Of a stretch of DNA of 35,593 nt, positions 22,362 to 30,239 are shown piece after piece. Each line of letters starts with the position of its first letter. Positions within the stretch are counted from its first letter, which is position 1. The stretch comes from JBHEKP01 sp041859375 (GTDB lineage Bacteria > Hydrogenedentota > Hydrogenedentia > Hydrogenedentales > CAITNO01), in assembly GCA_041859375.1 (NCBI GenBank), contig JBHEKP010000073.1:1-35593 (forward strand), written 5' to 3'. Under the pieces are notes generated by a model, which saw only the letters and a program-made list of their open reading frames with translations, was not told the DNA's origin and searched no databases. Both the position numbers and the translations under genes were made by a program.

Positions 22362-23965
22362 TAGTGGGAGCCCCCGCTGACGCAGGCGGAATGGCACGCC
22401 GAATGACAGGCCGAGTGGCAGGCGGAATGACACGCCGAATGGCAGGCGTCATGGCACGCGTCGTGGCAGGCGGAATGGGTGAAGCAGCCCTCAAAGCAGA
22501 AGTCCGACTTCAGGAAAGATTCGTAGTTCATCTCCGAGGTCTTGCCGTGAAAGTTATCCCGGTACAGGAAAGGATCCTTGCGGTAATGGTATATCCTTTG
22601 GCGGGCCTCCTCCCCGTGCCGGGCCTCCCCAGCCTCCTCCCCACACGGCGGTTTTATCACCTGATCGATAAGCTCCTGGTAATGGGCCTTGGTGGCCTCA
22701 AGGTCGCAGTCCCACGCCTTGCGCTGGAGATTGGCGCACAGGGTCCGGTACATCTCCTCCATTTCCGCCCCGGACAGGTCGCCGTCGGTCCTGACGAAAC
22801 TGAGCACGGCCTGTTCGTAGGGGTTTGCGGGGGCGGCGGCGGACGGGTTGGCGCGGCACTGGAAGGGATCGCGCCCGGTGACCCCTATGACGCCCGTCTC
22901 CTCAAGGCGGGTCACTATGGCGCTGAGCACGGAGGCGAAGGGCACGCCGCACAGCAGGCAGGCCTCGTAAAAATCCAGTTCGGCCACCTTCCCGTCCTTG
23001 CGGAAGGAGGAAAGCTCAATGCGCGGGGGCGTCCAGTCCTCCCGCGCCCAGCGGATGTCCTTGAGGCCGTCCCGCGCCCGGAGCATGGACCTGTGCTTGC
23101 CCAGGGCGGCAAGAAATATCACCACCAGCAACCCCGCGCCCGCCGCAAGCATGAGTGTCCTCGGGGCCGGCAGGGGCGCGCCGTCAAATCCGTTGAATTC
23201 ATACGAGAAGTGATACCCCCCCTGATCCGGGACGGGTGTCGCGGTGGAATAGTCGGGCGGATTGAAATAGTCGCCCCGGATATACTGCTGGACCATGAAA
23301 TGGTAACGCGGCGGAACCTGGTTCCTGTGCAAACGCACGGTAAGCCAGTGGCCGCCGCCGCTCTCCTGGCCGTAGTAGGAAATCAGGTATTCCTGGTTCA
23401 TGAAGGGCTCGGTCTTGAAGCCAAACTGATCCATCTGGGTGTGCGGGATGTCCCCCGGCGCCACGGCCACGGGGTAATACACCCGCACCGTGTAATGCTC
23501 CAGCGGTTCGTCCCATTCGGCGGGGGCCCAGTGGAAATAGGCCAGACTGCCAAAGTCCGGCGACTCGGTCATGCCCAGATGGCCCGACACGCCCAGATCC
23601 GCCGCGTAGGTGAACCGGTAAATGACATCACCCGAATCCACCGCCCGCCCCCCGGCCAGCACGATGTCCCAGCGCCCGCCCAAATCAGTGATGCTCAGGG
23701 GAATCCCCGCGGACGATCCATTCACATAGGCCATGGCGCTGTTTGTGTCAAAAAAAGGCTGTTCCTGGACCCCCTCGAAATAGAATCCGTGCAGACTGCC
23801 AAGGGACTTGTAGCAGACGCTGTAGGTCACCGTCGCCTTGAAGTCGGCATGGAGCGAAACATCCGCCTCCACCCAGCGCAACCTCCCCGCACCGTGTGCC
23901 GCGGGCACCCATGCCAGCAGAAGCATGGCGCACGCAAAAGCCCGTCCAAACCACCGAAATGTCAT
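22361..23965 (-). CDS. Membrane-anchored putative radical SAM substrate with an (H-[S/D]-A-C)8 C-terminal tail
   Basis: The 534-residue protein has a signal peptide (1-25, ending PAAHG). An extracytoplasmic beta-rich domain resembling the N-terminus of DUF2207/YciQ membrane proteins follows (about 27-262). A single membrane helix (about 269-288) comes next, then a cytosolic segment (290-485) with helical LDFYEACLLCGVPFASVLSA and MEEMYRTLCANLQRK. After SDFCFEGCFT, residues 497-528 are eight consecutive H-[S/D]-A-C units, followed by VSGGSH. AGGAGG sits seven bases before ATG 23965. Topology puts the tail in the cytosol, where the co-encoded radical SAM enzyme works. Alternatives are a metal-binding or redox tail without modification. 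No homologue with this tail is known to me. Confidence 0.88.
   Translation of the reverse strand: MTFRWFGRAFACAMLLLAWVPAAHGAGRLRWVEADVSLHADFKATVTYSVCYKSLGSLHGFYFEGVQEQPFFDTNSAMAYVNGSSAGIPLSITDLGGRWDIVLAGGRAVDSGDVIYRFTYAADLGVSGHLGMTESPDFGSLAYFHWAPAEWDEPLEHYTVRVYYPVAVAPGDIPHTQMDQFGFKTEPFMNQEYLISYYGQESGGGHWLTVRLHRNQVPPRYHFMVQQYIRGDYFNPPDYSTATPVPDQGGYHFSYEFNGFDGAPLPAPRTLMLAAGAGLLVVIFLAALGKHRSMLRARDGLKDIRWAREDWTPPRIELSSFRKDGKVAELDFYEACLLCGVPFASVLSAIVTRLEETGVIGVTGRDPFQCRANPSAAAPANPYEQAVLSFVRTDGDLSGAEMEEMYRTLCANLQRKAWDCDLEATKAHYQELIDQVIKPPCGEEAGEARHGEEARQRIYHYRKDPFLYRDNFHGKTSEMNYESFLKSDFCFEGCFTHSACHDACHDACHSACHSACHSACHSACHSACVSGGSH
22382..22477 (-). repeat. Eight tandem 12-base units coding H-[S/D]-A-C
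   Basis: Units read HSAC, HDAC, HDAC, then HSAC five times. Synonymous positions vary (CAC/CAT, TCC/TCG, GCC/GCG, TGC/TGT), so the amino-acid pattern is conserved more strictly than the DNA. Each Cys is four residues from the next, with His directly after all but the last. Confidence 0.97.
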
Positions 23966-23998
23966 CGCCCGGCCTCCTTGATGGGGGAACCCGGGGGC

Positions 23999-24027
23999 AG
24001 TATACGTCACGGAAGCCGGATGCACAA
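23999..24027 (-). promoter_or_regulatory. Probable promoter of the radical SAM operon
   Basis: TTGTGC (24027-24022), a 17-base spacer and TATACT (24004-23999) read on the minus strand. The -10 is strong and the -35 half-matching. Transcription would start near 23992, giving a leader of about 27 bases that includes AGGAGG. Confidence 0.6.
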
Positions 24028-24087
24028 CCACAATCCGCGCGGCCAACCGCCCAAAACAAAGCACGTTTTACTGGCTGCCCCCGTTCA

Positions 24088-24096
24088 TGCTAAATT
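24088..24096 (+). promoter_or_regulatory. Probable extended -10 promoter of the split-Soret cytochrome gene
   Basis: TGC-TAAATT (24088-24096) is an extended -10 element. A weak -35 (TTACTG-like) lies 17 bases upstream. It is about 85 bases from the divergent operon promoter, so shared regulation is possible. Confidence 0.45.
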
Positions 24097-24202
24097 AAAA
24101 CAGTTACCATTAGGTATCGCGGGCATACCACCCCGCGCCACATCCCCATATTGCGCCGGAACCGGCGCCACGGCCGCTGGCTGGCCAAAAGGAGTACCCC
24201 CC

Positions 24203-25087
24203 ATGCAATTTTCCGACCGGCGGCAGTTTCTGGGAAGTCTCGGCATCCAAACCGGAATCCTTGGGGCGGCGGGATTGGGTGGCCTTGTTGTTGGAAAAGC
24301 CACGGCGGAGCCTCCCGCCGGACCCGCCGCTGAACCGGCCATGCCGCCCCTGCCCTGGTCCTACACCCCCCTGGATCCGGAGGTAATCCGGAAAAAGGCG
24401 CACCGCCATTATTCCAAGGGCCATTGCTGCGAGGGCGCCTTCTCCGCGATTGTCGGCGAGCTGGCCGCCATCGCGGGCCATCCCTTTGACAAGATTCCCT
24501 GCGGCATGATGGGCTACGGCGGCAGCGGCGTGGCGGGGTTCGGTTCCCTGTGCGGCACGCTGAACGGCTGTGGAGCGGCGATCAACCTGGTATGCGACAA
24601 GAAGACCACCGAGGCGGTCATGAGCGAGTTGATGAGCTGGTACGCCGTGGCGGCGCTGCCCACCGACACCAGCAATGATTACGCGGCAAACGGGGGGTAT
24701 TTCGGGGATGATCCCTACTCAATCCGGACCGTGCTGCCGCAGAGCGCCGCCGGGGACAACCTGTGCCATCTGTCCGTGACCCATTGGTGCAAGGCGGCCA
24801 ACATGGGAAGCGGCACCCCGGAACGCTCGGAACGCTGCGCGCGCATCACGGGCGACGTGGCCGCGAAGGCAGTGGAACTGCTGAACGCGGTGCATGCGGA
24901 CACCTTCCAGCGCGAACACCCCGTGCCCGCGCAGGCCAGCGGCTGCCTGAAGTGCCATGATCTTGGCGAGAAATCCCACACCCGCGGAAAAATGGACTGC
25001 CTGCTTTGCCATCCATCGGCCGCCCCGAAGGGGGACCATTGCGATCCCTTCACGCAGGCCGTCCTGCAAAGCCCCGAAAGGCTTTGA
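24203..25087 (+). CDS. Tat-exported split-Soret-type diheme cytochrome c (C_GCAxxG_C_C family)
   Basis: The 294-residue protein begins with a twin-arginine signal (DRRQFLGSLG at 5-14, then a hydrophobic Gly/Ala stretch). The central part has SKGHCCEGAFSAIVGEL (72-88) and GYGGSGVAGFGSLCGTLNGC (104-123), the Cys/Gly pattern of the C_GCAxxG_C_C family. Two heme-c motifs lie near the C-terminus, CLKCH (248-252) and CLLCH (266-270). This combination matches split-Soret cytochrome c of Desulfovibrio, a diheme periplasmic protein. GGAG precedes the ATG by about nine bases. It is divergent from the radical SAM operon and converges with the broken glycosyltransferase gene four bases after its stop. 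Its electron partner is unknown. Confidence 0.88.
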   Translation: MQFSDRRQFLGSLGIQTGILGAAGLGGLVVGKATAEPPAGPAAEPAMPPLPWSYTPLDPEVIRKKAHRHYSKGHCCEGAFSAIVGELAAIAGHPFDKIPCGMMGYGGSGVAGFGSLCGTLNGCGAAINLVCDKKTTEAVMSELMSWYAVAALPTDTSNDYAANGGYFGDDPYSIRTVLPQSAAGDNLCHLSVTHWCKAANMGSGTPERSERCARITGDVAAKAVELLNAVHADTFQREHPVPAQASGCLKCHDLGEKSHTRGKMDCLLCHPSAAPKGDHCDPFTQAVLQSPERL

Positions 25088-25091
25088 CCCC

Positions 25092-26105
25092 TCAGGAGGG
25101 GGAGGGGGCGCCTTTTTCCGCGGCCTCGCCGTCGTCCGCGGCGTTGCCCTGCTGGGCGGCCTCCTGCCGGTACTGGATGTCCCGCAGCCGCCAGCGCACC
25201 TCCTCCAGCATGTGGCGGTTGACGCCGATGAGATCGGCGATGAGGCCGATGACCATGAGGAACGCGCCGGAACCCAGGAAGAGCACGCTGAAGAGAAGCG
25301 ACTGGATGTGGCCGTTGCCGCTGCCCAGATAGTAATAGTAGAAGAACCGGACCGCCGGGATCAGGCCCAGCACAAAGACGGCAAGGCCGGGAATGGCAAA
25401 AAAGCGGAAGGGCCGGTAGGTCATGAAAATGCGGACAATGGTGAAGAGGGAGCGCTGGATGTAGAGGGGGATGCTGTGGATCAGCCGGGAGGGGCGCAGG
25501 TCCGGGTTCGTGCGCACGGGCACCGAGGTGATGGCCATGTTCTTGCGGCCCGCCTGGATGATCGTCTCCAGTGTTTAGGTGTAGTCGTTGAACACGTTGA
25601 GCCGGAGCGCGGCGTCGCGGGTCATGGCGCGGAAACCGCTCGGCGCGTCGGGGATGTCCGTGTGGCTGGCCACGCGCACCACCCACGACCCCGCCCGCTG
25701 GAGCAGCTTTTTCAGGGGCGACCAGTGGGCGATGTCGGCGATGGGCCGCGCGCCCACCACAATTTCCGCCTCACCCCGCAGAATCGGGGCGATCAGCAGC
25801 GGAATGTCCTCCGCGTTGTACTGGTTGTCCGCGTCGGTGTTGACGATGATGTCCGCGCCGCGCCGGATGGCCGCGTCCAGCCCCGCCATGAAGGCCCACG
25901 CCAGCCCCCGGTTGCGGCGGAGCCGCACCACATGATCCACCCCGTGCGCCCGCGCCACCTCCACCGTCCGGTCCCTGGAACCGTCGTCCACCACCAGCCA
26001 CTCCACCACATCCACGCCCGGCACCCGCCGCGGCAGCGCGTCCAGCGCCACCCCCAGCGTTTTCTCCTCGTTGTAGCACGGTATCTGTATGATCAGTTTC
26101 ACCAT
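25092..26105 (-). pseudogene. Family 2 glycosyltransferase interrupted by an in-frame TAA
   Basis: The first 176 residues (26105-25578) are a normal dolichol-phosphate-mannose-synthase-like GT2 domain: IIQIPCYNEEKTLGVALDAL, WLVVDDGSRDRT, NRGLAWAFMAGLDAA, and IVNTDADNQY with the metal-binding DxD-type motif. TAA at 25577-25575 then stops the frame in NVFNDYT. The same frame resumes at once with TLETIIQAGRKNMAITSVPV and PSRLIHSIPLYIQRS, followed by two membrane helices and a charged tail to 25092. That is the expected continuation, where homologues normally have DYTYTLETI. A single TAC/TAT to TAA change explains it, with no frameshift. It may be a pseudogene, a strain-specific mutation or a sequencing/assembly error. 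The second part also has an internal ATG (25538), so a separate membrane fragment could be made. Confidence 0.88.
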
Positions 26106-26152
26106 GGCCCGTGCATTATATCAGGGAAGCGCGCGCGGCGGATAGGAAAAGG

Positions 26153-26189
26153 AAACCCCCATCCCATCTTTTGGACAGGACGGGGGTTT
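26153..26189 (-). terminator. Rho-independent terminator of the beta-helix protein gene
   Basis: AAACCCCC (26153-26160) pairs with GGGGGTTT (26182-26189), with extra partial pairing inside the loop. On the minus strand the hairpin starts 14 bases after the stop at 26204 and is followed by CCTTTTCC. Confidence 0.65.
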
Positions 26190-26203
26190 CAACACAAACG
26201 GTC

Positions 26204-28861
26204 TTACCGCCGTTGCATCACAACAAGCACGCCAAGGGCCAGTCCCGCGAGGAAGAAATCGCCAATCCATTGTTTCAAACCCGCCGGACTAAACGCGGAT
26301 TTATTGCAATCGCAACCACACCCGCTTTCAATTCCAAGTTCGCTTTTATCAAGCACACCATCGCCGTTTGCATCCATCCCGGCAAACACTGCCCATTGCA
26401 AACCGGAGGCAACCGCAACCGCTTCCTCAAAGGAAAGCGCATCATCCCTGTTAAGGTCCGCGTTTCCAAAAGAAGCCGCCAGCAAAATCATGGATTCTTC
26501 CGCACTGGGAGATACCGGTTCGCCTTCAGACTCACCCTCAACCTGGACCTCACCCTCCGACTCGCCCTCAATCAAAGGCTCTCCCTCCGATTCGCCCTCA
26601 ACCGGAGGTTCTCCCTCCAAGAGAGGCTCACCTTCGGACTCGCCCTCAATCAAAGGCTCTCCCTCCGATTCGCCCTCAACCGGAGGTTCTCCTTCTCGCT
26701 CACCTTCCACAGGAGGTTCACCTTCTGGTTCACCTTCAACGATTGCCTCTCCCTCTGATTCGCCTTCTTCGGCCAAGAAGACGTATTCATAAACTCCCAT
26801 GTCATAACCTGCGCCCTGGGGTCGCGGAGTTCCTGACATGTCAACAACAGGCAGGTCTAACGTGTGCTCCGATGTGCCTACATCTATGCAAGAAGAACCG
26901 GCGGCCAGATGATAATCCCCCTCCTGCGCGTTGATGAAGAGGGGATTGTCCACAACAATATTCCCCTCCCCCTCCATGGATTCAGTGGAGGCGGAATAGG
27001 TGACAGAATTAATCATGTTGGTCTGGGGCTGCGTGTTGTTCCAGAAGATGCAATTCACAGCCATGCCGTAAAGGACCCGACTGGTACGGTAGCCGTTTAA
27101 AGCGCCACCACCATTGCTTGAGCTGTTGTCCACAAAAGTGCAGTTTATGGCCCATCCCCCCGCCATGCCGCCGCCTTCCGCCGCCGAATTGCCCAAAAAC
27201 AGGGAATTCACCGCGTGGGCGTTGAGCGCCCCGCCTCCCATATTCTGCGCCGTATTGGCGCGCAACACGCATTCAGTCAGCACGCTGTCATAGACGGCTC
27301 CAGAATATTTCGCCGAATTTTCAACAAATTCACAGTTAACCGCCTTTCCCAAATACAAGGCACCACCACTGTTGGAAGCGGTGTTGCCGTAAAACAAGCA
27401 GTTTTCAGCATACCCCCCATAGAGGGCTCCCCCGTCAATGGAAACATGATTGTCCGAGAGAACACAGTTGCGGACAGAACCGCCGAGCATTGCCCCTCCC
27501 ATGTCTGAGTAACCATTGCGCAGCGTAAATCCGTCAATAATACATGCTTCATCCGCCATGACACAGCGCCGCAGATCCTCTCCGTCAACGACCGTCTCGT
27601 TATCTTCCCAATTCCGTTCTTCCCTGTCGACCTCGACACCCTCAAATCCGCCAAAGACAGAAATGCCCTTTTTAAGCGTCACCGTCGTGTAAAGTCTGCT
27701 GGCGGTATAAATCCCTTTTGCGACCCAGATTTCAGCACCGTTGCCGGGTGCGTTGTCAACGGCGGATTGAATGTCGGGATAAGCCTTGTCCCAGTCTGAA
27801 CCGTCCGGGGCGGGATGACTGGACTGCGCATCAACCCTGAGAATCATGCCGGACGCCGCATTGACACCGTCGCCGGAATAATACTCATAGGCGCCCATGT
27901 CAACCCCGGCACCATTGGGGCGGACACGGCCGATATAATCAGTCAACGGGGCACCGCTTTCCGTTCCGGCGTCAATGCATGGCGAATCGGAACGGAGACG
28001 GTAATTATCAATTCCAGGATTTACAAAACCGGGATTCGCAACAATGTTGTTAAATTTTTGAAAAGAAATATCGCGAGAAACGCACGAATACGTAACAGAT
28101 GTTCCGCTAGTTTCCGTTGGAGAATTACCCCAGATAATACAGTTATAAGCCGCACCCCCCTGCATACCCCCACCGTAGACGGCATTGTTTCGCGTGATGG
28201 TGCAGTTGATGGCATGCTCGCCCGAAAATCCTCCGCCAGATTCAGCAGTGTTATTGTAAAAAAGACAATTCACGGCTTTTCCGAAATTAAAACCACCGCC
28301 AACGGTCGCCGTGTTTTCATTAAAAATGCAGTTTACCGCCAATTTTCCAAACATTCCCCCGCCATGGGAAATCGCAACGTTTTTATAAAACAGGCAATTA
28401 GATGCCGTTCCGTAATAGAGTCCAGCACCAACATGCGCCTTTCCATACGAAAGCACAAACCCGTCCACAACAACGGACTCTTCCCCCTGCACACAACGCC
28501 GTGTGTTTTGACCGTCAATCATCGTCGGATTCTGATCATAAACACGTTCTTGAAGAGAGTTTTCATCCCCATTAAAACCGCCATACATGCGCATGGCCGC
28601 CTTAAGCATGACCACAGAATTTTCATCCTGCGACCTATATACCCCCTCAGCAACCCAAATTTCATCACCCGAATCGGCAGCGTTTACCGCAGCCTGAATC
28701 GTGCTGAACGCGGTTGACCAAGACATCCCGTCCTGCGTCTCCGGAGTCTTCCCCCCATCCACCCGCCACACCTCCGATTGGGCGGGAATGGCAAAAAGCG
28801 CGTAAGACGATAAAAACAGGAACAACATAACATCCAAAGAAAGCCGCTTGAAAGTAAACAT
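26204..28861 (-). CDS. Parallel beta-helix surface protein with acidic GE linker, EF-hand pair and Cys-rich C-terminal anchor
   Basis: The 885-residue protein has a signal peptide (1-29, ending IPAQS). Two homologous beta-helix halves follow. Each opens with a DUF1565-like entry (WSTAFSTIQAAVNAADSGDE; WDKAYPDIQSAVDNAPGNGA) and continues with rungs of the type NCLFYGNTASNSGGALYLG. Each half closes with SPCIDAGT or SSCIDVGT followed by DMGAYEY or DMGVYEY. A GEPxxEGExEGE linker of about 85 residues and two EF-hand loops (DLNRDDALSFEE; DANGDGVLDKSE) come next. The tail is SGCGCDCNKS, a membrane helix and QRR. ATG 28861 has AGGGAG nine bases upstream. The gene is visibly lower in GC than its neighbours, suggesting transfer or different constraint. 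Probably an exported adhesin or carbohydrate-binding surface protein; no catalytic motif seen. Confidence 0.9.
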   Translation of the reverse strand: MFTFKRLSLDVMLFLFLSSYALFAIPAQSEVWRVDGGKTPETQDGMSWSTAFSTIQAAVNAADSGDEIWVAEGVYRSQDENSVVMLKAAMRMYGGFNGDENSLQERVYDQNPTMIDGQNTRRCVQGEESVVVDGFVLSYGKAHVGAGLYYGTASNCLFYKNVAISHGGGMFGKLAVNCIFNENTATVGGGFNFGKAVNCLFYNNTAESGGGFSGEHAINCTITRNNAVYGGGMQGGAAYNCIIWGNSPTETSGTSVTYSCVSRDISFQKFNNIVANPGFVNPGIDNYRLRSDSPCIDAGTESGAPLTDYIGRVRPNGAGVDMGAYEYYSGDGVNAASGMILRVDAQSSHPAPDGSDWDKAYPDIQSAVDNAPGNGAEIWVAKGIYTASRLYTTVTLKKGISVFGGFEGVEVDREERNWEDNETVVDGEDLRRCVMADEACIIDGFTLRNGYSDMGGAMLGGSVRNCVLSDNHVSIDGGALYGGYAENCLFYGNTASNSGGALYLGKAVNCEFVENSAKYSGAVYDSVLTECVLRANTAQNMGGGALNAHAVNSLFLGNSAAEGGGMAGGWAINCTFVDNSSSNGGGALNGYRTSRVLYGMAVNCIFWNNTQPQTNMINSVTYSASTESMEGEGNIVVDNPLFINAQEGDYHLAAGSSCIDVGTSEHTLDLPVVDMSGTPRPQGAGYDMGVYEYVFLAEEGESEGEAIVEGEPEGEPPVEGEREGEPPVEGESEGEPLIEGESEGEPLLEGEPPVEGESEGEPLIEGESEGEVQVEGESEGEPVSPSAEESMILLAASFGNADLNRDDALSFEEAVAVASGLQWAVFAGMDANGDGVLDKSELGIESGCGCDCNKSAFSPAGLKQWIGDFFLAGLALGVLVVMQRR
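26518..26770 (-). repeat. Acidic Glu-Gly-Glu linker repeat
   Basis: This segment codes for about 85 residues made of EGESEGEP, PPVEGE and PLIEGE units, with a loose 24-30 base DNA periodicity. Similar linkers precede the C-terminal anchor of secreted proteins in Hydrogenedentota-like genomes (from memory). Confidence 0.85.
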
Positions 28862-28974
28862 TTGAACATCTCCCTCATTGCCCGGACACAACTGCAAATT
28901 AACCACCAAAATACCAAAGTCAGACCAACTGTTCCCAGCAGCGGTCCACAGGCACCCTTTTTTCTTCCAACCAA

Positions 28975-29003
28975 ACTGTACCCTGTAATTATTGTTTTGT
29001 CAA
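28975..29003 (-). promoter_or_regulatory. Probable promoter of the beta-helix protein gene
   Basis: On the minus strand, consensus TTGACA (29003-28998), a 17-base spacer and TACAGT (28980-28975). The -35 is flanked by an inverted repeat (see the next entry). Confidence 0.55.
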
Positions 29004-29040
29004 GCAATAATCCTATGTTTGTTTGAATTTTCCAAACATA
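28988..29040. promoter_or_regulatory. Two adjacent inverted repeats in the beta-helix/mtnA divergent region
   Basis: ATTATTG (28988-28994) pairs with CAATAAT (29005-29011), and TATGTTTG (29014-29021) with CAAACATA (29033-29040). Both are perfect, with 10- and 11-base spacers. They lie on and just upstream of the beta-helix promoter and could be operators. The rest of the 282-base region 28862-29143 shows no gene. Confidence 0.4.
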
Positions 29041-29143
29041 TCGGCATGAAATCTTTCCCCGGCCCCCCCTACCCCGGTAGAATAGGGGCCGTTTTGCGGA
29101 TGCGGCGGAGGCCGCTCCGAACCCTGCGCAAGGAGACGCATCC

Positions 29144-30211
29144 ATGCCCATCAAACCGGTGGTCTGGCGGGACGACCGCCTTTTCATCATAGAACAGACG
29201 CTGCTGCCGCTGGAGCACCGGGAGATCCCGCTGGACACGGCGGCGGCGGTGTGGGACGCCATCAGGCGGCTGGCGGTGCGCGGCGCGCCCGCCATCGGCG
29301 TGTGCGCGGCCTACGGCGTGGTGGTGGGCATGCGCGAGCGCCATCCCGCCACGGTGGCGGCGGCGCTGGAGGCGGCGTTGCGCACCGCGGACCACCTGGC
29401 CACGTCGCGTCCGACGGCGGTGAACCTGTTCTGGGCGCTGGACCGGATGCGCGCCCGGGCGGAACGGGCGGCGGCGGAGCTGGCGGGGTACCCGAACGCC
29501 TACCAGTTCACCCAGACGCTCATCGCGGAGGCGGAGGCGATCCACGAGGAGGACAAGGCGATGTGCATGGCCATCGGCCGCTACGGCGCGACGCTGATCC
29601 GGCCGGGCATGGGCCTGCTGACCCACTGCAACGCGGGGGGGCTGGCCACCACGGGCTACGGCACGGCGCTGGCGCCGATGTTCACGGCGCACGAGGCGGG
29701 GATGCGCCTCCGGGTATACGCCGACGAGACGCGCCCGCTGCTGCAGGGCGCGCGGCTGACGGCATGGGAGCTGAGGCAGGCGGGAATCGACGTGACGGTG
29801 ATCTGCGACAACATGGCCGCCGTGGTGATGCGGGACCGGAAGGTTGATCTGGTAATTGTGGGCGCGGACCGCATCGCGATGAACGGCGACGCCGCCAACA
29901 AAATCGGCACCTACGGGGTGGCGGTGCTGGCGCGGGCCCACGGAATCCCCTTCTATGTGGCCGCGCCGTCGTCCACCTTCGACCTGGCGATTTCCCACGG
30001 CGGCGGGATCCCCATCGAGGAGCGGGACGGCGCGGAAATCACGGAGGGCTTCGGCAAACGCACCGCGCCGGAGGGCGTGAAGGTGTTCAACCCGGCCTTT
30101 GACGTGACCCCGGCGGATCTGATCACGGGCATCATCACGGAGCGCGGGATTATCAGGGAGCCGAACCCGGAGCGGGTGGCGGACATGATGCGGCTGGCGG
30201 GCAGGCTGTGA
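29144..30211 (+). CDS. mtnA: S-methyl-5-thioribose-1-phosphate isomerase
   Basis: The 355-residue protein matches MtnA throughout: AVRGAPAIGVCAAYGVVVG, SRPTAVNLFWALDRM, the catalytic-cysteine motif THCNAGGLATTGYGTALAP, and the catalytic-aspartate motif GADRIAMNGDAANKIGTY. IPFYVAAPSSTFD is near the C-terminus. It converts methylthioribose-1-phosphate to methylthioribulose-1-phosphate in methionine salvage in the cytosol, recycling methylthioadenosine from polyamine synthesis and radical SAM-type chemistry. AAGGAG lies about eight bases before the ATG. cmk follows after 28 bases and recJ overlaps cmk, so the three are likely one operon. The other salvage genes are not in this window. Confidence 0.96.
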   Translation: MPIKPVVWRDDRLFIIEQTLLPLEHREIPLDTAAAVWDAIRRLAVRGAPAIGVCAAYGVVVGMRERHPATVAAALEAALRTADHLATSRPTAVNLFWALDRMRARAERAAAELAGYPNAYQFTQTLIAEAEAIHEEDKAMCMAIGRYGATLIRPGMGLLTHCNAGGLATTGYGTALAPMFTAHEAGMRLRVYADETRPLLQGARLTAWELRQAGIDVTVICDNMAAVVMRDRKVDLVIVGADRIAMNGDAANKIGTYGVAVLARAHGIPFYVAAPSSTFDLAISHGGGIPIEERDGAEITEGFGKRTAPEGVKVFNPAFDVTPADLITGIITERGIIREPNPERVADMMRLAGRL

Positions 30212-30239
30212 ACACAAGCAACCGGCGGGGATTTGCGGC

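Noticed and set aside
22382..22477. C-x3-C-H motifs in the tail read as heme c sites
   Set aside because: The motifs overlap completely, the tail is predicted cytosolic, and eight hemes in 32 residues is not physically plausible.
22355..24202. Very long open frame on the plus strand reading through the antisense of the tailed protein into the cytochrome gene
   Set aside because: The true cytochrome start at 24203 has a Shine-Dalgarno and a Tat signal; the upstream part is antisense to a well-supported gene and has no protein-like features.
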